Of a DNA stretch of 64,000 nt, positions 36,639 through 47,387 are shown piece after piece. Numbering within the stretch: the stretch's first letter is position 1; each line of letters begins with the position of its first letter. Under the pieces are notes generated by a model. That model saw only the letters and a program-made list of their open reading frames with translations, was not told the DNA's origin and did no database searches. The position numbers and the translations under genes are program-made. The stretch is from Pseudoalteromonas undina (GTDB lineage: Bacteria > Pseudomonadota > Gammaproteobacteria > Enterobacterales > Alteromonadaceae): assembly GCF_000238275.3 (NCBI RefSeq), contig NZ_AHCF03000003.1, forward strand, positions 1,488,001-1,552,000, read 5' to 3'.

Positions 36639-37385
36639 ATGCATACCTATCAAGCAACTGAAAACGCACTCAAAGACAAAGTGATTTTGATCACAGGCGC
36701 AGGTGATGGTATTGGCCGTGTCGCAGCTATTACCTATGCTAAACATGGTGCAACCGTTATTTTATTAGGAAAAACAACTAATAAACTAGAATGTGTATAT
36801 GACGAAATCGTCAATGCAGGCTACCCACAGCCAGCTATTGTGCCTATGGACTTAAAAGGTGCAACCAAGCAGAACTATCGTGATTTAGCCGCAACTATCG
36901 AAAGTCAGTTTGGTCGCTTAGATGGGTTATTAAATAATGCGGGTATTTTAGGTACTTTAGGCCCATTGGAACATTTTTGTTCATCAACATTTGAAAACGT
37001 CATGAAAGTAAACGTGACGGCACAAGCCATGATCACAAAAGCACTGTTTCCTGTCATGCGCAAATCAAAGAGTGCCTCAGTGGTATTTACTTCTTCGGGT
37101 GTTGGTCGTAAAGGAAGAGAGTTTTGGGGACCTTACGCTATTTCTAAATTTGCGGTAGAAGGTATGATGCAAACGTGGGCGTGTGAAGTCGAAAAAACAC
37201 CAATTCGTGTTAACTGTATCAACCCAGGCGCAACGCGCACATCAATGCGAGCAAGTGCATTCCCAGGTGAAGATCGTGATTTACTTGCGACACCTGAAGA
37301 TTTAATGCCAACTTATCTGTATTTAATGAGCGATGACTCAAAAGATATCAATGGCCAATCGTTAGACGCACAAGCTAAAAAGTAA
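36639..37385 (+). CDS. yciK: YciK-family short-chain dehydrogenase/reductase
   Basis: 248 residues from ATG 36639 (MHTYQATENALKDK), which matches the family start; the longer frame from 36588 adds a low-complexity leader. Rossmann motif TGAGDGIG, NNAG, catalytic Ser (FTSSG), and YAISK. It is an NAD(P)H-dependent oxidoreductase whose physiological substrate is unknown. Convergent with rluB and separated by a terminator. Confidence 0.93.
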   Translation: MHTYQATENALKDKVILITGAGDGIGRVAAITYAKHGATVILLGKTTNKLECVYDEIVNAGYPQPAIVPMDLKGATKQNYRDLAATIESQFGRLDGLLNNAGILGTLGPLEHFCSSTFENVMKVNVTAQAMITKALFPVMRKSKSASVVFTSSGVGRKGREFWGPYAISKFAVEGMMQTWACEVEKTPIRVNCINPGATRTSMRASAFPGEDRDLLATPEDLMPTYLYLMSDDSKDINGQSLDAQAKK

Positions 37386-37402
37386 TATTTAGTTTTAAAC
37401 GT

Positions 37403-37430
37403 AAAAAGCCGCTATTAAAGCGGCTTTATT
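37403..37430. terminator. bidirectional terminator between yciK and rluB
   Basis: AAAGCCGCT and AGCGGCTTT with a short loop and A/T flanks. Confidence 0.83.
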
Positions 37431-37448
37431 GTTTTATTAGTAGCGTAA

Positions 37449-38318
37449 TTACTTACGTTTAGTCGGTTTTACACGTTGATTATGCTTTTTAACCGCCTTA
37501 CGAATTTGATTTATTTTCGCGCGCTTATCTTTACGTTTTTCAGGGATAACCGACAGCTTAGTTTGCGTTTCTTTACCAAGTTTAACTGTTTTACGTAAAT
37601 AGTTAACTGTGTCTAAATCGTACTCAATCCAACCACCTTGTGGTACACGCTTATCAAGCTCTAATTTACCGTAACGTATACGAATTAGGCGTGACACTTC
37701 CACATCTTGTGATTGCCATAAACGACGAACTTCACGATTACGACCTTCGTTAAGAGTTACGTTGTACCAGCGGTTAATGCCTTCACCGCCCATAGGCTTA
37801 ATACCGGTAAATTTAGCCGGACCATCTTCAAGCTCTACACCGCGAAGTAAGTTTTTCATTGTTTCGTCAGTCACTTCACCAAATACACGAGCTGAATATT
37901 CGCGTTCAACTTCGTAGCTCGGGTGCATTAAGCGATTTGCTAATTCACCATCATTGGTAAAGAGCATCAACCCTGACGTATTCACATCTAATCGCCCTAC
38001 TGCTATCCAACGATCGCCATCTATACGTGGCAAACGGTCGAATACAGTACGACGACCTTCTGGATCTTTACGAGTACTTAGTTCGCCCTCTGGCTTGTTG
38101 TACATAATTACGCGACAAATTCTGTCAGCTTTTTCTTCAATTTTAACAGTGTGGCCGTCAACACGAATTAAATCGGTTTCTTCAACCCTGTCACCTAACT
38201 TAGCTACTTTACCGTTTACACTCACACGATTAGCGTCAATGTATTTTTCCATTTCGCGGCGTGAACCTACCCCTGCGCGGGCTAGGACTTTTTGTAACTT
38301 TTCACCTTGTATACTCAT
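37449..38318 (-). CDS. rluB: 23S rRNA pseudouridine(2605) synthase
   Basis: 289 residues. N-terminal S4 domain ([20 protein letters not shown], 8-27), then the RsuA-type catalytic domain with [17 protein letters not shown] (catalytic Asp about 110) and [12 protein letters not shown]. The C-terminal tail is very basic ([18 protein letters not shown]), as in other RluB. The start codon overlaps the scpB stop as ATGA, so the two are translationally coupled. Confidence 0.95.
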   Translation of the reverse strand: MSIQGEKLQKVLARAGVGSRREMEKYIDANRVSVNGKVAKLGDRVEETDLIRVDGHTVKIEEKADRICRVIMYNKPEGELSTRKDPEGRRTVFDRLPRIDGDRWIAVGRLDVNTSGLMLFTNDGELANRLMHPSYEVEREYSARVFGEVTDETMKNLLRGVELEDGPAKFTGIKPMGGEGINRWYNVTLNEGRNREVRRLWQSQDVEVSRLIRIRYGKLELDKRVPQGGWIEYDLDTVNYLRKTVKLGKETQTKLSVIPEKRKDKRAKINQIRKAVKKHNQRVKPTKRK

Positions 38319-38905
38319 TTGGATGGTTCTCTCACAGAAGGATCACTTAATAACTGGGTAATTTTACTTTGCTGTTGCTCTGGCAATGCAGGTAAATCAT
38401 GAAGTCCGGTTATCGAAAAATAATCTAAAAATTGTTTAGTCGTTGCATAAAGTGCCGGTTTCCCAGGTACTTCTTTATGCCCAACTACTTTAACCCACTC
38501 TCTTTCAAGCAGAGTTTTAATAATATTTGAGCCTGTTGCTACGCCCCGTACTTGCTCAATTTCACCACGGGTAATAGGTTGTTTATATGCAATTAGCGAC
38601 AAGGTTTCGAGTAAAGCTCGCGAGTACTTAGGAGCGCGTTCTTGCCATAAATTACTCAACCATGGGCTTAAACTGCTACACGCTTGAAAACGATACCCAC
38701 TGCCTACCTCAACTAAGCGTATACCGCGGGTTTGATAATGAACTTGAATTGCCTCTACAGCATCATTAATGCGCGCCATAGAAATTGCTAAATCGTTTAA
38801 AACCGTGTCCTTAAGATGACGTTTTGATACGGGCTTATCTGCCACAAAAATCGCCGCTTCAATGATTTCAATTAATTGTTCATCACTAATTCGCCGACCT
38901 ACCAT
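38315..38905 (-). CDS. scpB: segregation and condensation protein B
   Basis: 196 residues from ATG 38905 ([20 protein letters not shown]), with AAGAGTGAT before it; the longer frame from 38956 adds an unlikely leader. Two winged-helix domains, with the conserved [23 protein letters not shown] (split: [23 protein letters not shown]) and GRxEVPGKPxLY-like [18 protein letters not shown]. It is the kleisin-complex partner of ScpA/SMC. It is coupled to rluB by a 4-bp overlap, as in many gammaproteobacteria. Confidence 0.93.
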   Translation of the reverse strand: MVGRRISDEQLIEIIEAAIFVADKPVSKRHLKDTVLNDLAISMARINDAVEAIQVHYQTRGIRLVEVGSGYRFQACSSLSPWLSNLWQERAPKYSRALLETLSLIAYKQPITRGEIEQVRGVATGSNIIKTLLEREWVKVVGHKEVPGKPALYATTKQFLDYFSITGLHDLPALPEQQQSKITQLLSDPSVREPSK

Positions 38906-39006
38906 AATCACTCTTAAGTTAATAAAAACACACAGCCATCTATTATGACAGAACAATCACAAACTAGGAAAACATATTAACAAAATAACGTTTCATAGGC
39001 ATAAAA

Positions 39007-39029
39007 AAGCCAGTGAAAAACACTGGCTT
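39007..39029 (-). terminator. terminator of the EF-hand gene
   Basis: AAGCCAGTG and CACTGGCTT with a 5-nt loop; T-run on the - strand. 28 bp after the stop of the EF-hand lipoprotein. Confidence 0.82.
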
Positions 39030-39056
39030 GATATCAAGTACATTCAGTAACGTAAT

Positions 39057-39578
39057 TTAACTGTTTTTAAATTGCTCAAGTGCATCATCTTCTGCAACAG
39101 AATCACCATGCTTTTGAATATAGCTGTTGAACTCTTTTTTGCTTACTTGTTTATCTTTATTACGATCCATGTAACCAAAATGATTTGATATATCATCGTC
39201 ATCAGCTTCAGTAACTGAAATGAAGCCATTGCTATCATTATCTAAGCTTTTAAAATCATTTTCTATTTTATCAAACTTAGCAATATCAGCTTTAAATGCA
39301 GACTCACTCACTTCACTATCTGTAGCAACTTTTCCAGCATTTAGCTGCATATAAGCATCATATTCATTACGGCTTATTTGATTATCCATATTTGTATCTA
39401 TGTTTGAAAAGTGCTGCCAAATACTATCATCGTCGGCTTCTGTTTTAGAAATAAAGCCATCGCTGTCGTTATCTAAGCTTGCAAAATCACTGTCGATTTT
39501 TTCTAAACCTTGATTTGAAGAACAAGCTGCTAAACTCAATGCGGCTAAAACAGTAGAAGCTATCGTTAATTTTTTCAT
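39057..39578 (-). CDS. EF-hand calcium-binding lipoprotein, internally duplicated
   Basis: 173 residues from ATG 39578 (MKKLTIASTVLAALSLAACS), with AAGGATA before it; the longer frame has no support. Lipobox LAAC. Four EF-hand loops in two near-repeats: DNDSDGFISKTE and DTNMDNQISRNE, then DNDSNGFISVTE and DRNKDKQVSKKE. Each has Asp/Asn at 1, 3, 5 and Glu at 12. The pair 25-75 is thus duplicated at 105-155. It is a Ca2+-binding envelope protein with no known partner. Confidence 0.9.
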   Translation of the reverse strand: MKKLTIASTVLAALSLAACSSNQGLEKIDSDFASLDNDSDGFISKTEADDDSIWQHFSNIDTNMDNQISRNEYDAYMQLNAGKVATDSEVSESAFKADIAKFDKIENDFKSLDNDSNGFISVTEADDDDISNHFGYMDRNKDKQVSKKEFNSYIQKHGDSVAEDDALEQFKNS

Positions 39579-39734
39579 CAGACGTATCCTTGTATTAATA
39601 AATTTCAATTTTAGTGATACAAATACGATGCCAAAAAAATAAACCATTAAAATCAGACAATTAAACAAAAACAACTTCTATTGCGATATTCAATAATGCA
39701 ATTTATCCAAACTACATAGGTAATTTTTACAAAA

Positions 39735-39760
39735 AAAAGCTCGGTAAAAACCGAGCTTTT
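39735..39760 (-). terminator. terminator of the DUF3718-like gene
   Basis: AAAAGCTCGGT and ACCGAGCTTTT with a 4-nt loop and a T-run on the - strand, 20 bp after the stop. Confidence 0.82.
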
Positions 39761-39780
39761 TATATATTAAATACAGTAAT

Positions 39781-40212
39781 TTAGATTGCAGCGTTTTGGT
39801 AACGCTTCACAAAATCAGTTACGTTTTGGCCATTACACTTTAATGTGTTTAAGTTACCAATTTGCTTACGCACTGGTTGTAAGCCTTGCTTTAATGCAGT
39901 TATACATAACTGTGTTTCTTGATGTGAATCTTTTGCAAATACTTCAACTTTTGATGCTGCAGGCTGTGCTGCAGTTTGTTGTTTTGCAATATCGCGAATG
40001 TCTTGACCGTTACATAGGATACTTTTTGAATAACGAGATAAGTATATACCATGCTTTGCTGCCATTTTACGTGCAGCTGAAAAACCTTCATTGGCGCTTA
40101 CTACGCACAAGTTTGACTCTAATTTATTGTCTTTGCTGTAATACGCATTGCTTTGTGCAGAAGCGGTAACAGAAACAAAAAGAGAGGCAGCTAAAAGTAA
40201 TTGAGTTTTCAT
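39781..40212 (-). CDS. exported protein with duplicated DUF3718-like module
   Basis: 143 residues. Signal peptide (MKTQLLLAASLFVSVTASA). Two repeats, each with one early and one late cysteine: LCVVSANEGFSAARK then ILCNGQDIRDIAK, and LCITALKQGLQPVRK then LKCNGQNVTDFVK. The second cysteine is always in a C-N-G-Q motif. This is the DUF3718 pattern in two copies. It is periplasmic, of unknown function, with one probable disulphide per repeat. Confidence 0.8.
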   Translation of the reverse strand: MKTQLLLAASLFVSVTASAQSNAYYSKDNKLESNLCVVSANEGFSAARKMAAKHGIYLSRYSKSILCNGQDIRDIAKQQTAAQPAASKVEVFAKDSHQETQLCITALKQGLQPVRKQIGNLNTLKCNGQNVTDFVKRYQNAAI

Positions 40213-40452
40213 CAGGTAGTCCTATTTGAACGAGTTAAACAAACGATTTTTGCGCATTATATAGACAACTTTTAACATATCAATTGAATATTTTATTTAT
40301 TTTATTATTTAATAATGCATTTACAATGTTTAAACATTAAACAGTAATTGATCAACAATTGTGCAGTTATTTTCTCATTTCAGTCATGTTATGTCGCTCT
40401 AAATGCTGATACAATTTGACGAATAGAAAAAATAAATTTGAAGGTTAACTTT

Positions 40453-41259
40453 ATGAAAGTGATTTCTTTTAATATCAATGGTCTGCGTGCTCGACTACAC
40501 CAGTTACAAGCTATTATTGATAAACACCAGCCAGATATTATTGGTCTTCAAGAGATCAAGGTACATGATGAAGCGTTTCCGCTAGACGATGTACAAAAGA
40601 TGGGTTACCACGTTTATTTTCATGGGCAAAAAGCGCATTACGGCGTGGCAATGTTATGCAAAAAAGAGCCTAAATCGGTATTAAAAGGCTTCACTACTGA
40701 CACCGATGACTCGCAAAAGCGTATGATTAGCATCACTGTAGAACAAGAGAATGGCCGCGATTTACATGTAATGAATGGCTATTTCCCACAAGGCGATAAC
40801 ATTAATCACGAAACTAAGTTCCCCTACAAACGTCAATTTTATAAAGATCTAATGACCCATCTGAATGGCCATTTCACCCCTGATCAAGATGTAATTGTTA
40901 TGGGTGATATTAATATCTCACCAACCGATTTAGATATTGGCATTGGCGAGGTAAATGCAAAACGGTGGTTAAAAACGGGTAAATGTTCATTTCAACCTGT
41001 TGAGCGTGAATGGCTTGCTACCTTATTAAATTGGGGTTTTAAAGACACCTTTAGAGAACAAAACCCAGAAATTAACGACCAATATTCTTGGTTTGACTAT
41101 CGTTCAAAAGGATTTGTTGATAACCGCGGCCTACGAATTGATGTGGTACTAGCAACGCATGATTTAGCAGCTCGCTGTATCGACACAGGCATAGATTATG
41201 AATTGCGCGCTATCGATAAACCATCAGATCATGCGCCTATTTGGTCAGAGTTTAGTTAA
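40453..41259 (+). CDS. xthA: exodeoxyribonuclease III
   Basis: 268 residues from ATG 40453 ([19 protein letters not shown]), with GAAGG 9 bp before; a start at 40438 is less likely. EEP-fold AP endonuclease with [34 protein letters not shown] and the C-terminal KPSDHAPIW. Close to E. coli XthA along its length. Acts on abasic sites and 3' blocked ends. The 5-bp gap to the next gene suggests cotranscription. Confidence 0.96.
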   Translation: MKVISFNINGLRARLHQLQAIIDKHQPDIIGLQEIKVHDEAFPLDDVQKMGYHVYFHGQKAHYGVAMLCKKEPKSVLKGFTTDTDDSQKRMISITVEQENGRDLHVMNGYFPQGDNINHETKFPYKRQFYKDLMTHLNGHFTPDQDVIVMGDINISPTDLDIGIGEVNAKRWLKTGKCSFQPVEREWLATLLNWGFKDTFREQNPEINDQYSWFDYRSKGFVDNRGLRIDVVLATHDLAARCIDTGIDYELRAIDKPSDHAPIWSEFS

Positions 41260-41264
41260 TAATT

Positions 41265-41912
41265 ATGTTAAGCGTGCAGTTGCAAGGGTTACTGTGGATT
41301 GTTGTCATCGTTATCGGCTTTTTAAGCGTTAACAAATCAACATACAGTAATTTATTTAATACCCCAGCAAGACAATCAGGTGTGTTTGCCTGTGCACTGG
41401 TACTCGCTTTGTTATGGCGTATAAAGGCCGGTATTTTACCCGGTCTCGATCTGCATATTTTAGGCATTACCGCAGTTACCCTAACATTAGGTTGGCGTCT
41501 TGCTATATTAAGTTGTGTACTCGCAACAGCGCTTTTAACTGCTTTTGGACAAATAACACCTGAATTAGTCGCATTAAAACTCATCATTAGTGCGTTTATA
41601 CCGGTGTTATTCAGCTATTTAGTTTTTATCGTGTGTTATCACTATTTAGCACGGCATTTTTTTATCTATATATTTGTTTGTAGCTTTTTAACAGCGGGTG
41701 TCGTTGCCTGTATTAACATTATACTCGGTGGCGCTTTTTATTACACAATAGGTGAATATAGTTGGCATCAGCTGAGCGAGAATTATATTTACCTAAGTCC
41801 TATTTTGGCCTTTCCTGAAGCTATGCTAAACGGTATGGCAATCACTGTACTGATCACCTATCGCCCACATTGGGTAAAAACTTTTTTTGATAAGGACTAT
41901 TTAGGCTCATGA
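41265..41912 (+). CDS. CbiM-like membrane protein (ECF permease-related)
   Basis: 215 residues with six or more membrane segments. The core AGILPGLDLHILGITAVTLTLGW resembles the substrate-binding component of CbiM/NikM-type energy-coupling-factor transporters (H-x-x-G at the second and third spans). The usual N-terminal His motif is absent and no ATPase gene is adjacent, so metal transport is not certain. It overlaps rlmA by 4 bp (ATGA) and follows xthA by 5 bp. It is widely found in this position as a conserved hypothetical. Confidence 0.7.
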   Translation: MLSVQLQGLLWIVVIVIGFLSVNKSTYSNLFNTPARQSGVFACALVLALLWRIKAGILPGLDLHILGITAVTLTLGWRLAILSCVLATALLTAFGQITPELVALKLIISAFIPVLFSYLVFIVCYHYLARHFFIYIFVCSFLTAGVVACINIILGGAFYYTIGEYSWHQLSENYIYLSPILAFPEAMLNGMAITVLITYRPHWVKTFFDKDYLGS

Positions 41913-42712
41913 GTCTTCATTACCATTGCCCTATTTGTAAACAGCCACTAGCACTTAATGATAAAACATTACGATGCGATAACAATCACAGCTTCGATTT
42001 TGCCAAAGAAGGCTACGTAAACTTACTCCCTGTGCAAAACAAAAACTCTAAACAGCCTGGCGATTCGTTGGAAATGGTGCAAGCTAGGCGCTCATTTTTG
42101 GAGCAAGGTTATTATGGCTTTTTACAAACTGCTTTAGCCAATATGGTAAAGCCACTTAATGCTGAAATAGTAATTGATTTGGGGTGTGGTGAAGGGTTTT
42201 ATACTCACGCTATTGCTAACAACAGCCAGGCTAGCGTATACGGTGTGGATATATCAAAGTCGGCAGTAAAATATGCGGCAAAACGTTACAAGCAATGCCA
42301 TTTTAGTGTTGCTTCAATTAGCCAAGCGCCTTTTGATGATCAGCTTGCTGACGTTTTGGTTAGTGTATTTGCGCCTTTATTTGACAGTGAACTTGCACGT
42401 CTGGTCAAAGATAATGGTTGCTTAATTGTGGCAAGCCCAGGCCCAACTCATTTGAAAGAACTAAAAGATTATATTTATAGCAACGTAAACGAGCACACAC
42501 AAATAGCAGCACCTGCGGGCTTTGAAAATACATCGCAACAATTAATAACAGAGCAGGTGTCGCTTACATTTAACGATGTTAAGAACTTAATTATGATGAC
42601 GCCATTTGCGTGGAAGTTTAGACCAGAACATTGGCAAGCACTTGAGCAAAAACAACAGCATAGCGTCACATTGTCATTTTACATTACGCAATTTACTAAA
42701 ACTGCTCTTTAG
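41909..42712 (+). CDS. rlmA: 23S rRNA (guanine(745)-N1)-methyltransferase
   Basis: 267 residues. N-terminal zinc finger HCPICKQPL and RCDNNHSF, then GYVNLLPVQ, SAM motif IDLGCGEGFYT (about 90-100), and the PGP motif ASPGPTHLKEL. It matches RlmA (RrmA) of enteric bacteria. Starts with an ATGA overlap to the previous gene. Its 3' end overlaps the convergent yfbV gene by 17 bp. Confidence 0.93.
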   Translation: MSLHYHCPICKQPLALNDKTLRCDNNHSFDFAKEGYVNLLPVQNKNSKQPGDSLEMVQARRSFLEQGYYGFLQTALANMVKPLNAEIVIDLGCGEGFYTHAIANNSQASVYGVDISKSAVKYAAKRYKQCHFSVASISQAPFDDQLADVLVSVFAPLFDSELARLVKDNGCLIVASPGPTHLKELKDYIYSNVNEHTQIAAPAGFENTSQQLITEQVSLTFNDVKNLIMMTPFAWKFRPEHWQALEQKQQHSVTLSFYITQFTKTAL

Positions 42713-43142
42713 TAAACGTTTTATCCATTTTATCGAACATATCTTTTAGTAATTCGGCAAGCTCCAAATAGCGGGGCTTGTTTTTTCCCATTTGCGCGTC
42801 GTAACCGTTAGCAACCATTTTTGCAAATAACTCGTTATACCATTGCTGCATAGCAGGCTCTAATTCGGTTTGCGCACGTTTACCTAACCATAAAAGCCCT
42901 TGTAATGGCAAAGAAATAAAAAACAGACTACTGGCAATCGCTTGGGGCAGAAAACCCGAGCCTAAATAATTAATCTGAAAAAACAGGGTCAGCATGGCTA
43001 ATATTGGCATAACTGTAATCGCAAGCTCTGTGGCTCTGATCACCTTAAATTCTGCAAATAATGGCGCAACCTCTTTTCGCATTGGCCATGTTTTAGCATA
43101 AGAACGCCCTAATTGAACTTGCGACATCACACTTTTTTGCAT
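42696..43142 (-). CDS. yfbV: UPF0208 / YfbV membrane protein
   Basis: 148 residues with two membrane segments (about 38-57 and 68-87). YAKTWPMRKEVAPLFAEFKVI matches the Y-x-K-T-W-P start of YfbV, and LPLQGLLWLGKRA plus the C-terminal DKMDKTF also match. The ATG at 43142 has AGGA 8 bp before it. In E. coli YfbV limits MatP action at the Ter macrodomain and sits next to ackA-pta as here. Its tail overlaps the convergent rlmA tail by 17 bp. Confidence 0.9.
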   Translation of the reverse strand: MQKSVMSQVQLGRSYAKTWPMRKEVAPLFAEFKVIRATELAITVMPILAMLTLFFQINYLGSGFLPQAIASSLFFISLPLQGLLWLGKRAQTELEPAMQQWYNELFAKMVANGYDAQMGKNKPRYLELAELLKDMFDKMDKTFTKEQF

Positions 43143-43390
43143 TAATAAATCCTCATAGTCACGGTTTGTAACACTTCAACAAACGTAATACTTATAAAAG
43201 TGTAACACAATTATAGCTGCTTTCACTTTATCGGTAAAAATGCTCAATTTCATTAGTAAAACTCACAAAAAGCATAAATTATCGAAAGAATTTCACAAAG
43301 CCCTTTTAATAAAGTCTACTACACTTTAGTCTACACTTATTTAAGCCACAAAGGCTTATACATCAACCAAGTGTACTGATTAATACTTAA

Positions 43391-44620
43391 ATGGAAAATG
43401 AATCTATGCCAACACTCCCAAATAATCCAAACCACGTTTTGGTACTCAATTGTGGAAGCTCAAGTCTAAAGTTTGCGATTATTGATGCAAACACAGGAAA
43501 CGACATCATATCAGGTTTAGCTGAGCGCCTAGGTGATGATGCTCCCTCAATTAAATATAAGTTTAAGGGAGAAAAAACCACTATTAAGCTTGCTGCTAAC
43601 CAGGCACATGCCCATGCGATTGATACGCTGGTTGATTTGATAAAAGATCACAACCTCGACGAGCAATTAGTGGCAGTGGGTCATCGTGTTGTACATGGCG
43701 GCGAGCACTTTACCCAATCAGTTTTAATTGACGAAAACGTCATTGCAGGTATTACTCAAGCAGCCACACTGGCCCCTTTACATGGTCACGCTAATTTACT
43801 AGGTATTTCATCAGCACAAGCATCATTTAAAGATTTACCACAAATAGCTGTGTTTGATACTGCATTTCATCAAACTATGGATGAGGTTGCTTATCTATAT
43901 GCCCTTCCTTATCAGCTATATAAAGACTTTGGGGTTAGACGCTATGGATTTCATGGCACTAGCCATTTTTATGTAGCAGGTCAAACCGCTAAAATGTTGT
44001 CTTTACCTGTTGAAGAAAGTAACTTTATTAGCGCCCACTTAGGCAATGGCTGCTCTGTGTGTGCGATCAAAAATGGTAAAAGTGTCGATACCAGCATGGG
44101 CTTAACCCCGCTTGAAGGACTTGTTATGGGTACTCGTTGTGGTGACATTGACCCAGGGCTATTTAACTTTTTAACGACCCAACTTGATTACACCGCACAG
44201 CAAATTGATGACCTGCTAAATCAAAAAAGTGGCTTATTAGGAATAAGCGAGCTATCAAACGATTGCCGTACTATTGAAGAGGCTGCCATTGCTGGCAACT
44301 CGCAAGCCATGCTGGCACTTAATATGTTTTGCTACCGCTTAGCAAAACAAATAGCCGCCTACATGGTACCGCTGCAAAAATTAGATGCGCTTATTTTTAC
44401 CGGTGGGATTGGCGAGAATTCCGATATTATTCGCGAAAAAGTACTTACACAGTTAGCCTTTTTAGGTATCAATTTAGACCCTCAAGCAAACCTTGATGCA
44501 AGGTTTGGCCAAGCTGGATTAATTAGCGCTGCAAATTCAACAAGCAAAGCGGTGGTTATGCCTACCAACGAAGAATGGGTTATTGCACTCGACGCCGCAA
44601 ACATCACCAAGGAGTTATAA
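43391..44620 (+). CDS. ackA: acetate kinase
   Basis: 409 residues. [12 protein letters not shown] (13-24), the acetate/phosphate motif [45 protein letters not shown] and [13 protein letters not shown] are all present. A start at 43406 (MPTLPN) is possible, as neither ATG has a strong ribosome-binding site. It forms acetyl-phosphate from acetate, or ATP from acetyl-phosphate. Operon with pta immediately downstream (1-bp gap). Confidence 0.96.
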   Translation: MENESMPTLPNNPNHVLVLNCGSSSLKFAIIDANTGNDIISGLAERLGDDAPSIKYKFKGEKTTIKLAANQAHAHAIDTLVDLIKDHNLDEQLVAVGHRVVHGGEHFTQSVLIDENVIAGITQAATLAPLHGHANLLGISSAQASFKDLPQIAVFDTAFHQTMDEVAYLYALPYQLYKDFGVRRYGFHGTSHFYVAGQTAKMLSLPVEESNFISAHLGNGCSVCAIKNGKSVDTSMGLTPLEGLVMGTRCGDIDPGLFNFLTTQLDYTAQQIDDLLNQKSGLLGISELSNDCRTIEEAAIAGNSQAMLALNMFCYRLAKQIAAYMVPLQKLDALIFTGGIGENSDIIREKVLTQLAFLGINLDPQANLDARFGQAGLISAANSTSKAVVMPTNEEWVIALDAANITKEL

Positions 44621-44621
44621 T

Positions 44622-46775
44622 ATGGCTCGTCGTATTATGTTGGTTCCTATCTCTACAGGGGTAGGTTTAACCTCAGTATCAGTTGGTTTAGTAAGAGCGC
44701 TGGAACAAAAGACGGTTAAGGTTAATTTTTTCAAACCTATCGCCCAGCCGCGTGCAGGTGAAACAGGCCCTGAAAAATCGACCCAAATTGTCACTCAAGG
44801 CTCACCAATTAAGCCGCCAACACCGTTTGCGCTCGATTACGCAGAACAAATGATTGGTGATGGTAAAGGTGATGACTTATTAGAGGAAATTGTTGAGCGT
44901 TTTCAAAGTAAGATCAACGATGACGAAGTGGCCATAATAGAAGGAATGGTGCCTACTCGACGCCAACCTTATGCGGGGCGCATAAACCGTGAAATTGCAC
45001 AAACCTTAGGGGCCGATATTGTATTTGTGCTTACCCCTGGGAATTACAGTATTACCCAAATTGAAGATCGCCTTGAAATTGCTGCTGGAAATTACGGTGG
45101 CATAGATCACCCTCGTGTGCTGGGTTGTATTTTCAATAAAGTAAATGCCCCTCTAGATGAAGAAGGTCGCGCTCGCGCTGATTTAGTCGATACTTACAAG
45201 CCAGAAGCGCTTGATAACGAGCTTAACCGCCTGGCCTCTTTACCTATTTTTAGAAAAAATCCTTTTATGTTACTTGGTGCCATTCCGTGGGATTTTGAGC
45301 TCGTAGCGCCGCGCGTTAAAGATTTAAGTGCCTATTTAAAAGCCACTATTATTAACGAAGGTGACATGGTACATCGTCGACTAAGACGCATTACTTTTTG
45401 CGCCCGCACGGTATCAAATATTCTAAATTATTTTACCCCAGGTGCGTTATTGGTCACCCCAGGCGATCGTTCAGATATATTGGTTGCAGCCTGCTTGTCT
45501 GCCATGAATGGTACTAAACTAGGCGCTATTTTGCTCACCGGTGGCTTTGAGCCTGAGCCGCGCATCATGGCGCTGTGCGAACAAGCCATGCAAACAGGGC
45601 TGCCTATTTTAGCAACCGAAGGGGACACTTGGCGCACCTCGTTATTACTGCATAACTTTAACCTAGAAGTGCCAAGCGATGATGAACAGCGCATTGAAAA
45701 GGTAAAAGATCATAACGCAGAGTATATAGATTCTGATTGGTTAGATAGCTTAGCTAAAAGTGTGGGGAAAACCCGAAAACTATCCCCTCCTGCCTTTAGG
45801 TATTTATTGACTGAAAAAGCTCGTAAAGCCGAAAAAACAATTGTACTGCCTGAGGGTAACGAACCTAGAACCATTAAAGCAGCCGCTATTTGTGGCCAGC
45901 GGGGCATTGCTAAAACAATTTTATTGGGTGACCGTGATGAAATATTGCGTATAGCCGAGCAACAAGGCATTGAGCTTAACGAGCATGTAACTGTAATTGA
46001 GCCAAGCAGTATCATAAATGATTACGTAGCACCTATGGTGGAAATTCGTAAAAATAAAGGTCTTACCGAAGTAGTCGCCCAAGAGCAACTTCAAGATCAC
46101 GTCGTACTTGGCACTATGATGCTAGAGCAAGGTAAAGTCGATGGCCTGGTATCGGGTGCGGTAAACACCACTGCCAATACCATTCGCCCACCGTTACAGT
46201 TAATTAAAACCGCGCCAGGTTCATCATTAGTGTCTTCTGTATTCTTTATGCTATTGCCTGATCAGGTTTTGGTTTATGGTGATTGCGCTATTAATCCCGA
46301 TCCTAATGCCGAACAACTAGCTGACATTGCAATTCAATCTGCCGACTCAGCAGCAGCATTTGGTATTGAACCTCGCGTAGCCATGATAAGTTACAGCACC
46401 GGTGACTCAGGCAGTGGGGCTGATGTAGAAAAAGTGCGAGCGGCAACTAAACTGGCCCAGCAAAAGCGCCCTGATCTAATTATAGACGGGCCACTACAGT
46501 ACGATGCGGCGATTATGGAAAGTGTAGCGATTAAAAAAGCACCTAACAGCCCTGTTGCAGGTAAAGCAACGGTGTTTATATTCCCTGATTTAAATACTGG
46601 CAACACCACCTATAAAGCGGTACAACGAAGCGCTGATTTGATCAGTATCGGTCCGATGCTGCAAGGGATGCGTAAACCAGTTAACGACTTAAGCCGTGGC
46701 GCATTAGTTGACGACATAGTGTATACCATTGCTTTAACTGCCATTCAAGCAGCGCAAGCTGAGGCACTTAATTAA
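44622..46775 (+). CDS. pta: phosphate acetyltransferase
   Basis: 717 residues from ATG 44622 with AAGGAG before it; the frame is open back into ackA but those codons are not needed. N-terminal P-loop-like domain ([17 protein letters not shown]), middle DRTGG region, and C-terminal PTA_PTB catalytic domain ([53 protein letters not shown]). It is the long enteric-type Pta. Makes acetyl-phosphate from acetyl-CoA. Confidence 0.96.
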   Translation: MARRIMLVPISTGVGLTSVSVGLVRALEQKTVKVNFFKPIAQPRAGETGPEKSTQIVTQGSPIKPPTPFALDYAEQMIGDGKGDDLLEEIVERFQSKINDDEVAIIEGMVPTRRQPYAGRINREIAQTLGADIVFVLTPGNYSITQIEDRLEIAAGNYGGIDHPRVLGCIFNKVNAPLDEEGRARADLVDTYKPEALDNELNRLASLPIFRKNPFMLLGAIPWDFELVAPRVKDLSAYLKATIINEGDMVHRRLRRITFCARTVSNILNYFTPGALLVTPGDRSDILVAACLSAMNGTKLGAILLTGGFEPEPRIMALCEQAMQTGLPILATEGDTWRTSLLLHNFNLEVPSDDEQRIEKVKDHNAEYIDSDWLDSLAKSVGKTRKLSPPAFRYLLTEKARKAEKTIVLPEGNEPRTIKAAAICGQRGIAKTILLGDRDEILRIAEQQGIELNEHVTVIEPSSIINDYVAPMVEIRKNKGLTEVVAQEQLQDHVVLGTMMLEQGKVDGLVSGAVNTTANTIRPPLQLIKTAPGSSLVSSVFFMLLPDQVLVYGDCAINPDPNAEQLADIAIQSADSAAAFGIEPRVAMISYSTGDSGSGADVEKVRAATKLAQQKRPDLIIDGPLQYDAAIMESVAIKKAPNSPVAGKATVFIFPDLNTGNTTYKAVQRSADLISIGPMLQGMRKPVNDLSRGALVDDIVYTIALTAIQAAQAEALN

Positions 46776-46866
46776 CCCCTTTAACTAACATGTCCTTTTT
46801 ATAGCCTAGCCATTTTTTAATTACTTATTAATAGGTTAGGCTATTTATACCTTACAACCCCCAAGC

Positions 46867-46889
46867 TTATCCACAGAAATTGTGGACAA
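46867..46889. promoter_or_regulatory. inverted pair of DnaA-box-like sequences
   Basis: TTATCCACA (46867-46875) and, in reverse, TTGTCCACA (46889-46881), separated by 5 bp. The first is a perfect DnaA box, the second differs at one consensus base. Together they form a near-perfect palindrome upstream of the ACT-protein operon. It may instead be an operator of an unrelated regulator. Confidence 0.45.
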
Positions 46890-46997
46890 TTATTTTTTAA
46901 TTAATAAAAACTTTAACAACGGCTCAGTTTGGGCCTTTAACTTAGATTCAATACTCTATACTATAAAGCTATTATCTTGCTGCTATGGATGGGTTTT

Positions 46998-47381
46998 ATG
47001 TCAAAACAAACACTACAATTACACAGCACTGTTTTATCAATTCATAGTTTAGCGCTTGATGCCGACATCCCTCCTGCCCTGTTAAAGCAACCATTATTTT
47101 TTATTTCAAAAACGCACGATGAACTCTCGGTCGTTTGCCCTGATGACTTTATAATTGATAGCCAAGATACAGAATCGAATTGGCAAGCATTAGAAGTAAT
47201 TGGCCCATTAGGATTTTCGTTAACCGGTATTATGGCAAATATTTCAGGAGTATTAGCAAGAGCTGGCGTGTCAATTTTTTCAATTTCAACCTATGACACC
47301 GACTATATCTTAGTAAAAAAGCAAACAGTCAACAAAGCGATGGCTGCTCTTAGAGCCGATGGCTACAATGTGGTAACTTAA
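46998..47381 (+). CDS. ACT-domain protein
   Basis: 127 residues from ATG 46998 (MSKQTLQLHSTVLSIHSLA), which follows a GGATGG. The C-terminal half is an ACT domain of the ACT_7/CASTOR-like type: VIGPLGFSLTGIMANISGVLARAGVSIFSISTYDTDYILV (split by motif: GPLGFSLTGIMANIS, LARAGVSIFSISTYDTDYI). Small stand-alone proteins of this kind are thought to bind amino acids as regulators. First gene of an operon that includes dapE, which hints at an amino-acid link. Confidence 0.83.
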   Translation: MSKQTLQLHSTVLSIHSLALDADIPPALLKQPLFFISKTHDELSVVCPDDFIIDSQDTESNWQALEVIGPLGFSLTGIMANISGVLARAGVSIFSISTYDTDYILVKKQTVNKAMAALRADGYNVVT

Positions 47382-47387
47382 TTAATA

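Noticed and set aside
42696..42712. Convergent overlap of rlmA and yfbV as a sign of a broken gene
   Set aside because: Both proteins have full family length and intact C-termini, so the 17-bp overlap is ordinary.
46780..46855. Hairpin TAGCCTA/TAGGCTA after pta as a terminator
   Set aside because: Loop longer than 20 nt and short stem; too weak to call with confidence.
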